Positions 1-8,050 of a stretch of 62,446 bases of DNA are shown here, piece by piece. Numbering within the stretch: position 1 is the stretch's first letter; each line of letters begins with the position of its first letter. The notes beneath the pieces are model-generated. The model saw only the letters and a list, made by a program, of their open reading frames with translations. It was not told the origin of the DNA and did no database searches. The DNA is from Phragmitibacter flavus. Lineage in GTDB: Bacteria > Verrucomicrobiota > Verrucomicrobiia > Verrucomicrobiales > Verrucomicrobiaceae. Location of the stretch: positions 1 through 62,446 of the forward strand of contig NZ_VAUV01000024.1 of the NCBI RefSeq assembly GCF_005780165.1, read 5' to 3'. The translations under genes and the position numbers were made by a program.

Positions 1-120
1 CGCGTGGGTGAGGCTGTTTGCCTGTTTTGTTGGAGAGCTCGGCCTTTGCCATGGGACAAGATGCGGCTGAGTGAAAATGGGGGCAAGGGCAATTTGTGAA
101 ATTTTTCACAAGCGGGAGAA
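1..120. other. Unassigned left edge
   Basis: No gene is recognised here. One plus-strand frame is open from the window edge to a TGA at 100-102, but the roughly 33 residues show no family signature, so it could be the tail of a cut gene or chance. The stretch leads into the heptamer array. Confidence 0.4.
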
Positions 121-330
121 GTGGGCAGTGGGCAGTGGGCAGTGGGCAGTGGGCAGTGGGCAGTGGGCAGTGGGCAGTGGGCAGTGGGCAGTGGGCAGTG
201 GGCAGTGGGCAGTGGGCAGTGGGTAGTGGGAAGTGGGAAGTGGGAAGTGGGAAGTGGGAGGTGGGAAGTAGGCAGTGGGCAGTGGGCAGTGGGCAGTGGG
301 CAGTGGGCAGTGGGCGGTGGGCGGTGGGCG
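121..330. repeat. Heptanucleotide tandem array, 30 copies (GTGGGCA type)
   Basis: Thirty 7-bp units follow one another without any indel: 14 GTGGGCA, one GTGGGTA, four GTGGGAA, GTGGGAG, GTGGGAA, GTAGGCA, five GTGGGCA and three GTGGGCG. The plus strand therefore has a GGG run every seven bases, which is the spacing expected for G-quadruplexes with 4-nt loops. The unit contains no stop in any frame, so three long overlapping reading frames arise by chance (reading VGSGQWA repeats). I treat it as non-coding repeat DNA about 60 bp upstream of the M50 protease gene. The form resembles the STRR heptamers described in cyanobacteria; that analogy is an inference. Confidence 0.97.
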
Positions 331-389
331 GTGCGATGTGACCTTTTTGATTTTTCTTTGCTCTTCGCGCTTCTGGGGCAAGGTGGGGA

Positions 390-1049
390 ATGCTGCGTTT
401 TTCGCTATTTGGGTTTCCAGTTTCAGTGCATTGGTTGTTTTGGGTGACCTGCGGTCTCATCGGGGGTGGGCTGGGGGCGACGACGCGCGATCAAATCATT
501 GCGCTGGCGATGTTCATCGCGGCGGCGTTTGTTTCGATTCTGATTCACGAGCTGGGTCACGCATTTCTGATGCGGAAGTATGGGGCGAGGGCGAGCATCA
601 TGCTTTACGCGATGGGTGGACTGGCGGCGCCGGATCGTTGGTTTAGCCGGGGTCAGAGCATTGTGGTGAGCCTGGCAGGTCCGCTGGTGCAGATTGCGAT
701 CGGGGTGCTGGTGTTGATGCTGGTTCGAAACTTGCAGGTGGAGTCGCTGTTTCTTCGGGTGTTTGTTTCCGAATTCATTCAAGTGAGCGTGTTTTGGGCG
801 CTGCTGAATCTGGTGCCGATCTATCCATTGGATGGGGGTCAGGTATTGAACAGCGCATTGGGGCCGGGGCAAACCAAGATTACTTTTACCGTGAGTGTTG
901 TTGCGGCGGTATTGATGTCCTGTTTCTTTCTGGTGCTGTTTGGGACAAATGGGATCATCGGAGTCCTGATGTTTGGCATGCTGGCCTTTGAAAATGTGCA
1001 GCGCCTTCGCGGGGAGCGGCCCAATTCGATGTTGAATCCGCAGCAGTAA
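390..1049 (+). CDS. M50 family (site-2-protease-like) membrane zinc metalloprotease
   Basis: A 219-residue polytopic membrane protein. The zinc-binding HELGH is at residues 53-57 inside a hydrophobic segment, and the second M50 signature, [11 protein letters not shown], is at 140-150, giving the third zinc ligand. No PDZ or CBS domain is present, so this is the compact SpoIVFB-like form that cleaves substrates within the membrane. The family usually releases membrane-tethered regulators, but nothing nearby names the substrate. The start is the ATG at 390, which places the first helix (residues 8-30) correctly. It stands alone, between a G-rich heptamer array and a peptidase gene. Family assignment is firm; the physiological role is unknown. 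Confidence 0.93.
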   Translation: MLRFSLFGFPVSVHWLFWVTCGLIGGGLGATTRDQIIALAMFIAAAFVSILIHELGHAFLMRKYGARASIMLYAMGGLAAPDRWFSRGQSIVVSLAGPLVQIAIGVLVLMLVRNLQVESLFLRVFVSEFIQVSVFWALLNLVPIYPLDGGQVLNSALGPGQTKITFTVSVVAAVLMSCFFLVLFGTNGIIGVLMFGMLAFENVQRLRGERPNSMLNPQQ

Positions 1050-1085
1050 TTTGGTTTTAGATTTAGATAAAATTTGATTTCATTT

Positions 1086-2414
1086 ATGAGCACACAGCCT
1101 TTGGAAGATCTTTTTACCTTGTTGCGTTTTGCGAGTGTTTCGACGGATTCAGCTCACGATGGCGCGACGCGCGCGGCGGGGGAGTGGTTGAGGAACAAGC
1201 TGGAGGGAATGGGGTTTCGAGCGGCGTTGCATGAGACGCCGGGACATCCGGTGGTGGTGGCGAAGAATGAACACAAGCCGGGTCGGCAGACGGTTTTACT
1301 TTATGGCCATTATGATGTGCAGCCGGCGGAGCCTTTGGAGGAATGGAGAACTCCGGCGTTTGAGCCGGTGGTGATCGATGGACGGATTTTTTGCCGGGGA
1401 GCCACGGACAACAAGGGTCAGTTGATGGCGCATGTCTGTGGACTGGAGCGGACTCTGCTGGAGCAGGGAGAGTTGCCGGTGAATTTGACGATCCTGTTCG
1501 AGGGCGAGGAGGAGATCGGCAGTCCAAATTTGAAGCCGTTTTTGGAGGCACATAAGGAGGAACTGGCCTGTGATGTGGTGGCGATTTCGGACACGGGCAT
1601 GGTGGCGCCCGGAGTGGGGACGTTTACGTATGGGTTGCGGGGGATCGCGTGTTGCGAGGTGGTGGTGCGGGGACCGGCGATTGATCTTCATTCGGGGATT
1701 TTTGGCGGGGCGGTGGCAAATCCGGCGACCATGGTGTCCAAACTGGTGGCGGGGCTGCATGATTTGAACGGCAAGGTGCTGGTGGACGGGTTTTATGATG
1801 CGGTGCGACCGCTGGCGGAGTGGGAGCGTCAGGCTTGGAAAAAACTGGGAGATAGCGAGGCAGAGACGTTGTCGCTGACGGGTTCGCCGGGATTGTTTGG
1901 CGAGGCGGGGTATTCGGATTTGGAGCGTCGCTGGGCGAGGCCGACGGCGGAGGTGAACGGGATCGGCGGCGGCTATCAGGGCGAGGGGAGCAAAACGGTG
2001 ATTGGTCGGTCCGCCTTTGCGAAGCTGAGTTTCCGGTTGGTGCCGGATCAGGAGCCCGGGGACATTTTGGCGAAGGTGCAGGCGCATTTGCAGAAACAGC
2101 AGCTGCCGGGGGTGAAGGTCGAGGTGCAGATCGGGCACGTGGGGCAGGCCTATTTGATGGACCCGATGTCAGCACGCGGACAGGCGGCGCAGAGGGCATT
2201 GGAGAAGACCTTCGGAGCGCCCCCGGCATTGATCCGTGAGGGCGGGAGCATTCCGATTGTGCAGGCGTTTAAGGAGGTGCTGGGAGTGGATACCTTGTTG
2301 TTGGGTCTGGCGTTGCCGGATTGTCAGGCGCATGCGCCGAATGAGAATTTCCCCGTGGCGAATTTCGAGGCGGGGATGGTGCTCAACCGGCATTTGCTGG
2401 AGGCGCTGGCTTGA
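1086..2414 (+). CDS. M20 family dipeptidase (metallopeptidase)
   Basis: A 442-residue cytosolic di-zinc peptidase of the M20/M28 clan, of the dipeptidase type similar to carnosinase and DapE relatives. The first metal motif GHYDVQP is at 74-80 (H75, D77), the bridging Asp is in GATDNKGQ near 108, and the catalytic Glu pair is in FEGEEE at 138-143. The lid domain follows at about 190-310. The ATG at 1086 is preferred over the upstream in-frame TTG at 1074, because homologues begin with such a short leader before the first helix. It lies 36 bp after the M50 gene and 28 bp before the DUF2238 gene, so the three may be co-transcribed. Substrate specificity cannot be read from sequence. Confidence 0.93.
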   Translation: MSTQPLEDLFTLLRFASVSTDSAHDGATRAAGEWLRNKLEGMGFRAALHETPGHPVVVAKNEHKPGRQTVLLYGHYDVQPAEPLEEWRTPAFEPVVIDGRIFCRGATDNKGQLMAHVCGLERTLLEQGELPVNLTILFEGEEEIGSPNLKPFLEAHKEELACDVVAISDTGMVAPGVGTFTYGLRGIACCEVVVRGPAIDLHSGIFGGAVANPATMVSKLVAGLHDLNGKVLVDGFYDAVRPLAEWERQAWKKLGDSEAETLSLTGSPGLFGEAGYSDLERRWARPTAEVNGIGGGYQGEGSKTVIGRSAFAKLSFRLVPDQEPGDILAKVQAHLQKQQLPGVKVEVQIGHVGQAYLMDPMSARGQAAQRALEKTFGAPPALIREGGSIPIVQAFKEVLGVDTLLLGLALPDCQAHAPNENFPVANFEAGMVLNRHLLEALA

Positions 2415-2442
2415 TGAGAAGTAAACCGAGAGGGCGAACGAA

Positions 2443-3057
2443 ATGACCAATCAAACTCAGCCGAAGTTGTGGCCGCTGGCGATATTTGTGGTGCTTTACA
2501 TGGCGCTTTCGATCGGGGCTTCGCTGATGGCGGGGAATACGGAGTTTGTGTTCTACATCATAGTGATGGTCGTGCTGATCGCGGTGGTGCTGCTGGTGCA
2601 TTTTCGCGTGGGACTGACTTCGTGGTTGTTATGGTTGTTGGCGGTGTGGGGACTTTTGCACATGGCGGGTGGATTGGTGCCGCTGCCGAAAGGGTGGCCC
2701 TATGATGGGGAAAATGCGGTGTTGTATAGTTGGTGGCTGGTTCCGGACCGCCTTAAATATGATCAGGTGGTGCATGCTTATGGATTTGGTCTGACGACGT
2801 GGGTTTGCTGGCATGTGTTGAAGACCTGTCTGCGGGATTTGCAGGGTCGGGTGCCGAAGCCGACGTTTGGGCTGCTGGTGCTGTGTGTGGCGGCGGGCTG
2901 TGGATTTGGTGCGATCAATGAGGTGGTGGAATTTGCGGCCACGTTGATGATGCCTAAGACCAATGTGGGCGGGTATGAGAACACAGGGTGGGATTTGGTG
3001 GCGAATTTGGTCGGTGGCATTGTGGCGGCGGTGGGGGTGAGGCTGACCAGCAAATGA
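2443..3057 (+). CDS. DUF2238 (YjdF-like) inner-membrane protein
   Basis: A 204-residue protein with about six hydrophobic segments. Conserved polar residues sit inside or beside the helices in the DUF2238 pattern: H73, D107 and H111 (KYDQVVHAYG), E160 and E163 (GAINEVVEF), and the GGYENTGWDLVANLVGG stretch at 176-192. This arrangement is typical of the YjdF family, whose biochemical function is not established; the buried His/Asp/Glu set suggests metal or proton handling, which is only inference. It follows the M20 peptidase by 28 bp and precedes malQ by 110 bp. Confidence 0.85.
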   Translation: MTNQTQPKLWPLAIFVVLYMALSIGASLMAGNTEFVFYIIVMVVLIAVVLLVHFRVGLTSWLLWLLAVWGLLHMAGGLVPLPKGWPYDGENAVLYSWWLVPDRLKYDQVVHAYGFGLTTWVCWHVLKTCLRDLQGRVPKPTFGLLVLCVAAGCGFGAINEVVEFAATLMMPKTNVGGYENTGWDLVANLVGGIVAAVGVRLTSK

Positions 3058-3167
3058 CGGTGGACGGATGACGGGGCGATTGAGAGCCTCCCCACGTCGG
3101 CGGCTACGATTGGGAAAGAATTGCCTTCCCGGACTTGCGCGGCACGATGGTTGCGTTCATTTGAAGC

Positions 3168-4700
3168 ATGTTCCAACTCGAGCGCTCCTCTGGCATTTTG
3201 TTGCACCCGACTTCGCTACCCGGACGCTTCGGAATCGGGGAGATCGGACAGGGCTCGGTGCTGTGGCTGGAGGCGATGGAGCGCATGGGCCAGAAACTTT
3301 GGCAGATCCTTCCGCTGGGACCGACCGGTTATGGGAATTCGCCGTATCAGTCGCTGTCGAGTTTTGCGGGCAATCCGTTGTTGATCAGTTTTGATGCGCT
3401 GGTGATGGACGGGGTGGTGACCCCGGGGGATTTGCAGTTGTTGCCGGGATTTCCCGATGAGCGGGTGGACTTTGGTCCGGTGATCGAGGTGCGGTCGGCG
3501 TTTTTGAAACAGGCGGCGAGGAAGTTTTTGGAGCAGTGCGATGCAAGCCCTCTACTGAGGACGGCGTTTGATGCGTTTTGCGAGCGTGAACAGGCCTGGC
3601 TGGATGATTTTGCCTTGTTCACGGCTTTGAAGACGGCGTATGAGGGCCGGCCCTGGACGGAATGGCCACGTGACCTCGCGTTGCGTGAGCCGGGGGCTCT
3701 GGCGCAGGCGATTGTGAACTACGAAGCCGAGGTGGACGAGTGCAAGGCACTGCAGTTTTTGTTTCACCGGCAATGGAACAAGCTGCGGGTGAAGGCCCGC
3801 GAGTTGGGCATTCAAGTGGTGGGCGACATTCCGATTTTTGCGGCGCACGACAGTGCGGATGTGTGGGCGAACCGGGATCTTTTTCATCTGGACGAGAATG
3901 GCAATCCCATCGTGGTGGCGGGTGTGCCACCAGATTATTTCAGTGCCACGGGTCAGCGATGGGGAAATCCGCTGTATGATTGGGACCGGCACAAGGAGAC
4001 GGATTTTGCGTGGTGGAAGGCGCGGATGCGCAAAACGCTCTCGCTGGTGGATGTGGTGAGGATCGACCACTTTCGCGGATTTGCGGCTTATTGGGAGATT
4101 CCGGGCGATGAGGACACGGCCATCAATGGCAAGTGGGTGGAGGCCCCGGGCGACGATTTGTTTAACGCGCTGTTTGAAGAACTCGGTTCGGTGCCGGTCA
4201 TTGCGGAAGATTTAGGCGTGATCACGCCGGACGTGGAGGCGCTGCGGGACCGGCATGGTTTCCCTGGGATGCGCGTGATGCAGTTTGCATTTGGGGCGGA
4301 TTCTCTGGCACCCGAATACGTGCCGGTGAACTATCCTGAACATTGTGTGGCCTACACGGGAACGCACGACAATGACACGACGCTAGGTCTTTTTAACAGT
4401 GGTCCGGATGAGCACACCACCCGGACGCAGGAAATGGTGGATGCGGAGCGACGCACGATATTGAATTACACACAGACGGATGGAAGTGAACTCAACTGGG
4501 ACTACATCAAGGACGTGTGGGGTAGCAAGGCGGGATTTGTGATTTGTCCCTTGCAGGATGTGCTGGGATTGGGGAGCGAGTCGCGGATGAACATTCCTGG
4601 AAAAAGCGGGGATTTTTGGAGCTGGCGTTTTGAGTGGCAGCAACTGACGGCTGGGATCGAGCAACGCTTAAGAAATGTGACGGAGGAGGTCGGGAGGTAG
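3168..4700 (+). CDS. malQ: 4-alpha-glucanotransferase (amylomaltase, GH77)
   Basis: A 510-residue enzyme, matching the roughly 500-residue Thermus-type amylomaltases rather than the longer enterobacterial MalQ. It transfers alpha-1,4-glucan segments between maltodextrins in the cytosol, in glycogen and maltose turnover. The N-terminal HPTSLPG signature is at about 13-19. The catalytic triad is visible: nucleophile Asp near 300 (VVRIDHFRGF), acid/base Glu near 347 (VIAEDLG) and Asp near 401 (THDND). Start ATG at 3168 puts the signature at the normal distance. No other glycogen genes are adjacent, so it is a stand-alone housekeeping gene. Confidence 0.96.
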   Translation: MFQLERSSGILLHPTSLPGRFGIGEIGQGSVLWLEAMERMGQKLWQILPLGPTGYGNSPYQSLSSFAGNPLLISFDALVMDGVVTPGDLQLLPGFPDERVDFGPVIEVRSAFLKQAARKFLEQCDASPLLRTAFDAFCEREQAWLDDFALFTALKTAYEGRPWTEWPRDLALREPGALAQAIVNYEAEVDECKALQFLFHRQWNKLRVKARELGIQVVGDIPIFAAHDSADVWANRDLFHLDENGNPIVVAGVPPDYFSATGQRWGNPLYDWDRHKETDFAWWKARMRKTLSLVDVVRIDHFRGFAAYWEIPGDEDTAINGKWVEAPGDDLFNALFEELGSVPVIAEDLGVITPDVEALRDRHGFPGMRVMQFAFGADSLAPEYVPVNYPEHCVAYTGTHDNDTTLGLFNSGPDEHTTRTQEMVDAERRTILNYTQTDGSELNWDYIKDVWGSKAGFVICPLQDVLGLGSESRMNIPGKSGDFWSWRFEWQQLTAGIEQRLRNVTEEVGR

Positions 4701-4746
4701 TGTGTTTTTGTATTGACGTTGTGTTTTGCACGGGTTTTTCTGTGGG

Positions 4747-7299
4747 ATGCGCAGGGTTGTTTTATTTTTGATGGTCTCGATTTTGTCGTGGGGGTTTGAG
4801 GGGGTTAGAGCGGCGACGGTGTTGAAGGCGGACAATGGGGACGATTTGGAGTTGGGGAGCAGCTGGGTGGGTGGGGTGGCGCCGGGGATTGCGGATGTGG
4901 CGACGTGGGATGGGACGGTGACGGGGGCGAGCACGGTGGAGTTGGATGTGAGTTTGGGGACGGTGACGTGGGGGGGTATGCAGGTGGTGGATCCGGCTGG
5001 GTTGGTGACAATTCAGTTGAAGACCGGGCTGAATTTCGGGGATGCGTCGGGGAATTTGGGGATCGACATGAGTGCGGCGACGCAGGATATGGTGATTGAG
5101 AGTGCGACGAGTCAGGTGATCAACTGGACGACGGCGCAATTGAATGTGAACATTGCGAGTGGGCGGACGTTGACGGTGAATACGAAGTTTGGGGCGAGTG
5201 ACACGTTTCGGAAGCAGGGTGAGGGGACGTTGATTTTGATGGGGTCGAATGACAATGGCGGGACGCAAGGGATTGTGGATGCGGGGGTGTTGGTGTTGGC
5301 AAAGGCGAGCACGTCGGGATTTCATGCGTTGGGTGGTGGCACGCATGTGGTAAACGGGGGTGTGATGAAGATGGGGGGCACGGGTGGGGATCAGATTTAT
5401 TTTGGTGCGAACGTGTCGTTGAATGGTGGGATGATTGATTTTGATGGGCGCAGCGAGGGGTGGAATTTGTTGAATGGTGGGGCGGCGGGGACGGTGACGA
5501 ATTCGGGGGCGACAGGGTCGGTGATGACGTTGGGGGAGGGGACGGGAAATGGTGCTTTTTCGGGGGTAATTGAGGATGGGGTTGGTGGTCTGGCGTTGGT
5601 GAAGAAGGGGACGGGGACGATGGGGTGGTTGGGGACGACGAATACTTATGCGGGTGGGACGCGGGTGGAGGGTGGGGTTTTGCAGATGGTGGATGATGGT
5701 AGTTTGGGGGCGGCAGCAAGTGGGGTGACTTTGTTGAATGGGGGGACGTTGATGAACAGTGCGACGAGTCCGGCGGAGGTGGTGATGGGGCGGACGATTG
5801 ATCTGGAGCTGGGGGAGGGGGCGTTTCGCGCGGGTTGGGGCAAGCGGATTAGGTTGGATGGTTTGGTGACAGGGGCGGGGGGGTTGCGGGTGAGGAATGA
5901 TTCGGGAGATGTGATGCTGATGAATGCGGCAAATGACTTTGCGGGTGCGACGTTGATTGGTGGGACGGGTGGTTCGGGGACGTCGGCACGGCTGACGTTG
6001 GGGGTGGATGGGGCGTTGCCGGATGGGACGGATTTGTTTTTTGATGCGGGTGTGGTCGGGACGGGAGTTCTCAACTTGAACGGGCGGACGCAAACGGTGA
6101 ATAGTTTGTCGACTTTGAGCGGCTTGGGGAGGGTGGAGAGTGTGTTGCCCGGAACTTCAACGCAGGCGAACGGTGCGAATCTGATTGTGGCCGGGGATGA
6201 GACGACGGTGTTTACGGGGACGATGGGGAATTCGATTCGGCTTACGCATTCGGGGACGGGTCAGTTGAGTTTGGAGGGGACGGGGGACAACAGTGGATTG
6301 CAGGCGACGGTGAATGCGGGGACACTGGTGCTGGCGAAGACGTCGACGGTGTCACATCATGCGTTGGGTGGGGGGTCGCATGTGGTGAACAGTGGAGGGA
6401 CGATGAGGTTTGGTGGGACGGGTGGGGATCAGATTTATTTTGGCTCGACGGTGACGGTGAATACGGGAGGGGTTTTGGATTTTAATGGAAGGGATGAGAG
6501 TTGGAATGTGTTGCAGGGGAGCGGGCTGGTGACGAATACGGCGGCGGGGACGGCTTCGGTGATGACGTTGGGGGAGAGCAGCACGTCGGGCAGTGTGGCG
6601 TTTGCGGGGCAGGTGAATGATGGTGCGGGATCGATGGCGGTGCGGAAGATAGGGTTGAGCGCGCTGATGATGAACGGGGTGAGTGATTATTCAGGAGGAA
6701 CGACGGTGGAGAGTGGGATGTTGGGGGGAGTTGGGGTGTGGGGGACGGGGCCGTTGGTGGTGAGGTCGGGTGCGACGTGGTCACGGGGGAGTAATGCGGG
6801 TGGGACGTTTTTGGGGGCGGGCACTTTGGATGGAGGGGGAGCGGTGACGTTGGAGGTGGGTGCGATCATGGCGGTGAATGTGGCTTTTGGCGGAAATGCG
6901 GCGCAGACGGATTTGGTGAGGATGAGTGGGGCGATGAATTTGGGGGGTGCGGTGCTGGACGTCGCCTGGGGTGGGAATGCGAGCCATGAGTTTGCGGGGA
7001 CTTATTCGGACCAGAATATGTTTTGGCTGACGGATGGGGCGAGTGCGGTGGTGGGCGAGTTTGCGAATTTTAGTGCGGTGGGTGATTGGGGTTTGTTTGG
7101 TGGGGTGGAGTATGCGACGGCGACTTTTGGGGGACAGGAATTTGCGTTGTTTTATGGTTCGCAATATGAGGTGTATGGTGCGGGTGGTTTGGTGGGAGGT
7201 TCGGATTTGTTGGTGATGGCGGTGCCGGAGCCGGGTCGCGCTGTCATGGTGGTTGTGGGGTTGGGCTGGTTGTTGGGGGTGAGACGGAGGTGGGTTTGA
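4747..7299 (+). CDS. Autotransporter-type beta-strand repeat protein with PEP-CTERM sorting signal
   Basis: An 850-residue secreted protein. The start ATG at 4747 gives a normal signal peptide (MRRVVLFLMVSILSW...), so the TTG 21 bp upstream is not used. The body is Gly/Thr/Asn-rich, with motifs of the autotransporter-associated beta-strand repeat type (GTGTMGWLGTTNTYAGGT, then YSGGTTVESGML). The C-terminus is a PEP-CTERM signal: VPEP, a hydrophobic helix, then RRRWV, expected to be handled by an exosortase and anchored at the cell surface. A block of about 120 residues is duplicated (about 172-290 and 515-638), with GTGGDQIYFG and SVMTLGE shared. No autotransporter barrel domain is present. 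It is probably a surface or matrix filament; the ligand is unknown. The coding strand is very rich in GGG and GTG. Confidence 0.88.
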   Translation: MRRVVLFLMVSILSWGFEGVRAATVLKADNGDDLELGSSWVGGVAPGIADVATWDGTVTGASTVELDVSLGTVTWGGMQVVDPAGLVTIQLKTGLNFGDASGNLGIDMSAATQDMVIESATSQVINWTTAQLNVNIASGRTLTVNTKFGASDTFRKQGEGTLILMGSNDNGGTQGIVDAGVLVLAKASTSGFHALGGGTHVVNGGVMKMGGTGGDQIYFGANVSLNGGMIDFDGRSEGWNLLNGGAAGTVTNSGATGSVMTLGEGTGNGAFSGVIEDGVGGLALVKKGTGTMGWLGTTNTYAGGTRVEGGVLQMVDDGSLGAAASGVTLLNGGTLMNSATSPAEVVMGRTIDLELGEGAFRAGWGKRIRLDGLVTGAGGLRVRNDSGDVMLMNAANDFAGATLIGGTGGSGTSARLTLGVDGALPDGTDLFFDAGVVGTGVLNLNGRTQTVNSLSTLSGLGRVESVLPGTSTQANGANLIVAGDETTVFTGTMGNSIRLTHSGTGQLSLEGTGDNSGLQATVNAGTLVLAKTSTVSHHALGGGSHVVNSGGTMRFGGTGGDQIYFGSTVTVNTGGVLDFNGRDESWNVLQGSGLVTNTAAGTASVMTLGESSTSGSVAFAGQVNDGAGSMAVRKIGLSALMMNGVSDYSGGTTVESGMLGGVGVWGTGPLVVRSGATWSRGSNAGGTFLGAGTLDGGGAVTLEVGAIMAVNVAFGGNAAQTDLVRMSGAMNLGGAVLDVAWGGNASHEFAGTYSDQNMFWLTDGASAVVGEFANFSAVGDWGLFGGVEYATATFGGQEFALFYGSQYEVYGAGGLVGGSDLLVMAVPEPGRAVMVVVGLGWLLGVRRRWV
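5255..6665 (+). repeat. Internal gene duplication (about 360-bp module, two copies)
   Basis: Two stretches of the beta-repeat gene (about 5255-5620 and 6283-6665) encode the same ordered landmarks: a VLVLAK strand, HALGGG, HVVN, GTGGDQIYFG, a WN-L turn and SVMTLGE. At DNA level, the bases around GGGTGGGGATCAGATTTATT are identical in both copies, so the duplication is fairly recent or kept uniform by conversion. Confidence 0.8.
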
Positions 7300-8050
7300 T
7301 TGGTCCTTTTTGATATTATATTGGCGGGGCGAGGGATGAAGGGGTTTTGTGGTGGCGGATAAGTTCAATGTTGGGGGCCAATGGGGACGGTTGGGCGGGG
7401 ATTGTGATGCTCGCGCGTCAGATGATTGGGTGGATGCGCTGGGACGTGGCGGGGTGGATTTCGAGCACGTCGGTGGATCTGTATGCGGCGCAGGATGAGA
7501 TTGAACAACGTTTGGGCAGGGAGACCGAGAAAGTTCAGAGATAGGCGTGAGTTAGCGCCTTGAATCGAACATTGAGGTGGCAGCCATCGGGGTTGATAAG
7601 CTGGCGGCACATTCAACACCATTAAATTGGTGATCGGACGAGATCACTGCTGATGTTCTGGTGATTAGTTCGATGTGCGTCGTCGGACTGGTTGAACCCT
7701 CGGATCAAGACGCAAGTTAGTGATTTTTTGCAATACCCGCAGGTGTTCAGTCATTGATCACAACTGGTTTGAATTGAGGAGGGTTGGGCTCGGCCCGCCC
7801 AAAAATGAGAATTGTAATCCCGTGGAGCAACTTTGAGTTGAGCGAGATAGTCATCGCAACTCAATTACGCAAAAACATGTTCAATGGAACTATGTATTTA
7901 CCTTGTATATCGTTGATAATGAATGAGTAACAAAAAAATAATCTTTACTCTTCAAAATCGAATTCCTATTTTCTTATCAAATTCAAATAAATCGTCGGCG
8001 ATTATTCGCGTGGCGATCTTTCGCTCCTCACTTCAAAAAATTAAGCGATT
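7300..8050. other. 750-bp intergenic region, increasingly AT-rich
   Basis: No intact gene is visible. The first part holds a short relic matching the end of a DUF1501 gene (see 7433-7490). Short frames at 7347-7544 (+) and 7365-7622 (-) have no recognisable product. From about 7870 to 8050 the DNA becomes AT-rich, as expected for the promoter region of the large DUF1800 gene, but I cannot assign -35 and -10 boxes with confidence. Confidence 0.6.
7433..7490 (+). pseudogene. Relic of a DUF1501 gene C-terminus
   Basis: The 35 bases at 7456-7490 match 14358-14392 in the intact DUF1501 gene at 31 positions, and looser similarity with a small gap extends left to 7433. Translated, one frame gives VDALGRG and the next gives WISSTSVDLYAA, which together correspond to the conserved TSVDQYAA end of DUF1501 proteins after one frameshift. 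No further DUF1501 sequence follows, so this looks like a decayed fragment left by duplication or recombination. A chance match is less likely but not excluded. Confidence 0.5.

Noticed and set aside
121-330. CRISPR array
   Set aside because: There are no spacers; the unit is 7 bp and continuous. No cas genes occur in the window.
96-447. Three overlapping plus-strand reading frames of VGSGQWA repeats and a minus-strand one
   Set aside because: The 7-bp unit has no stop in any frame, so open frames arise automatically; no start context or non-repeat domain supports a protein.
4762-6093. 443-codon open frame on the minus strand
   Set aside because: Antisense to the G-rich beta-repeat gene; Pro/Arg/His-rich shadow.
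7347-7622. Small frames on both strands in the 7.3-8.05 kb gap
   Set aside because: No domain or start context; the only meaningful part is the short DUF1501-like stretch, reported as a relic.
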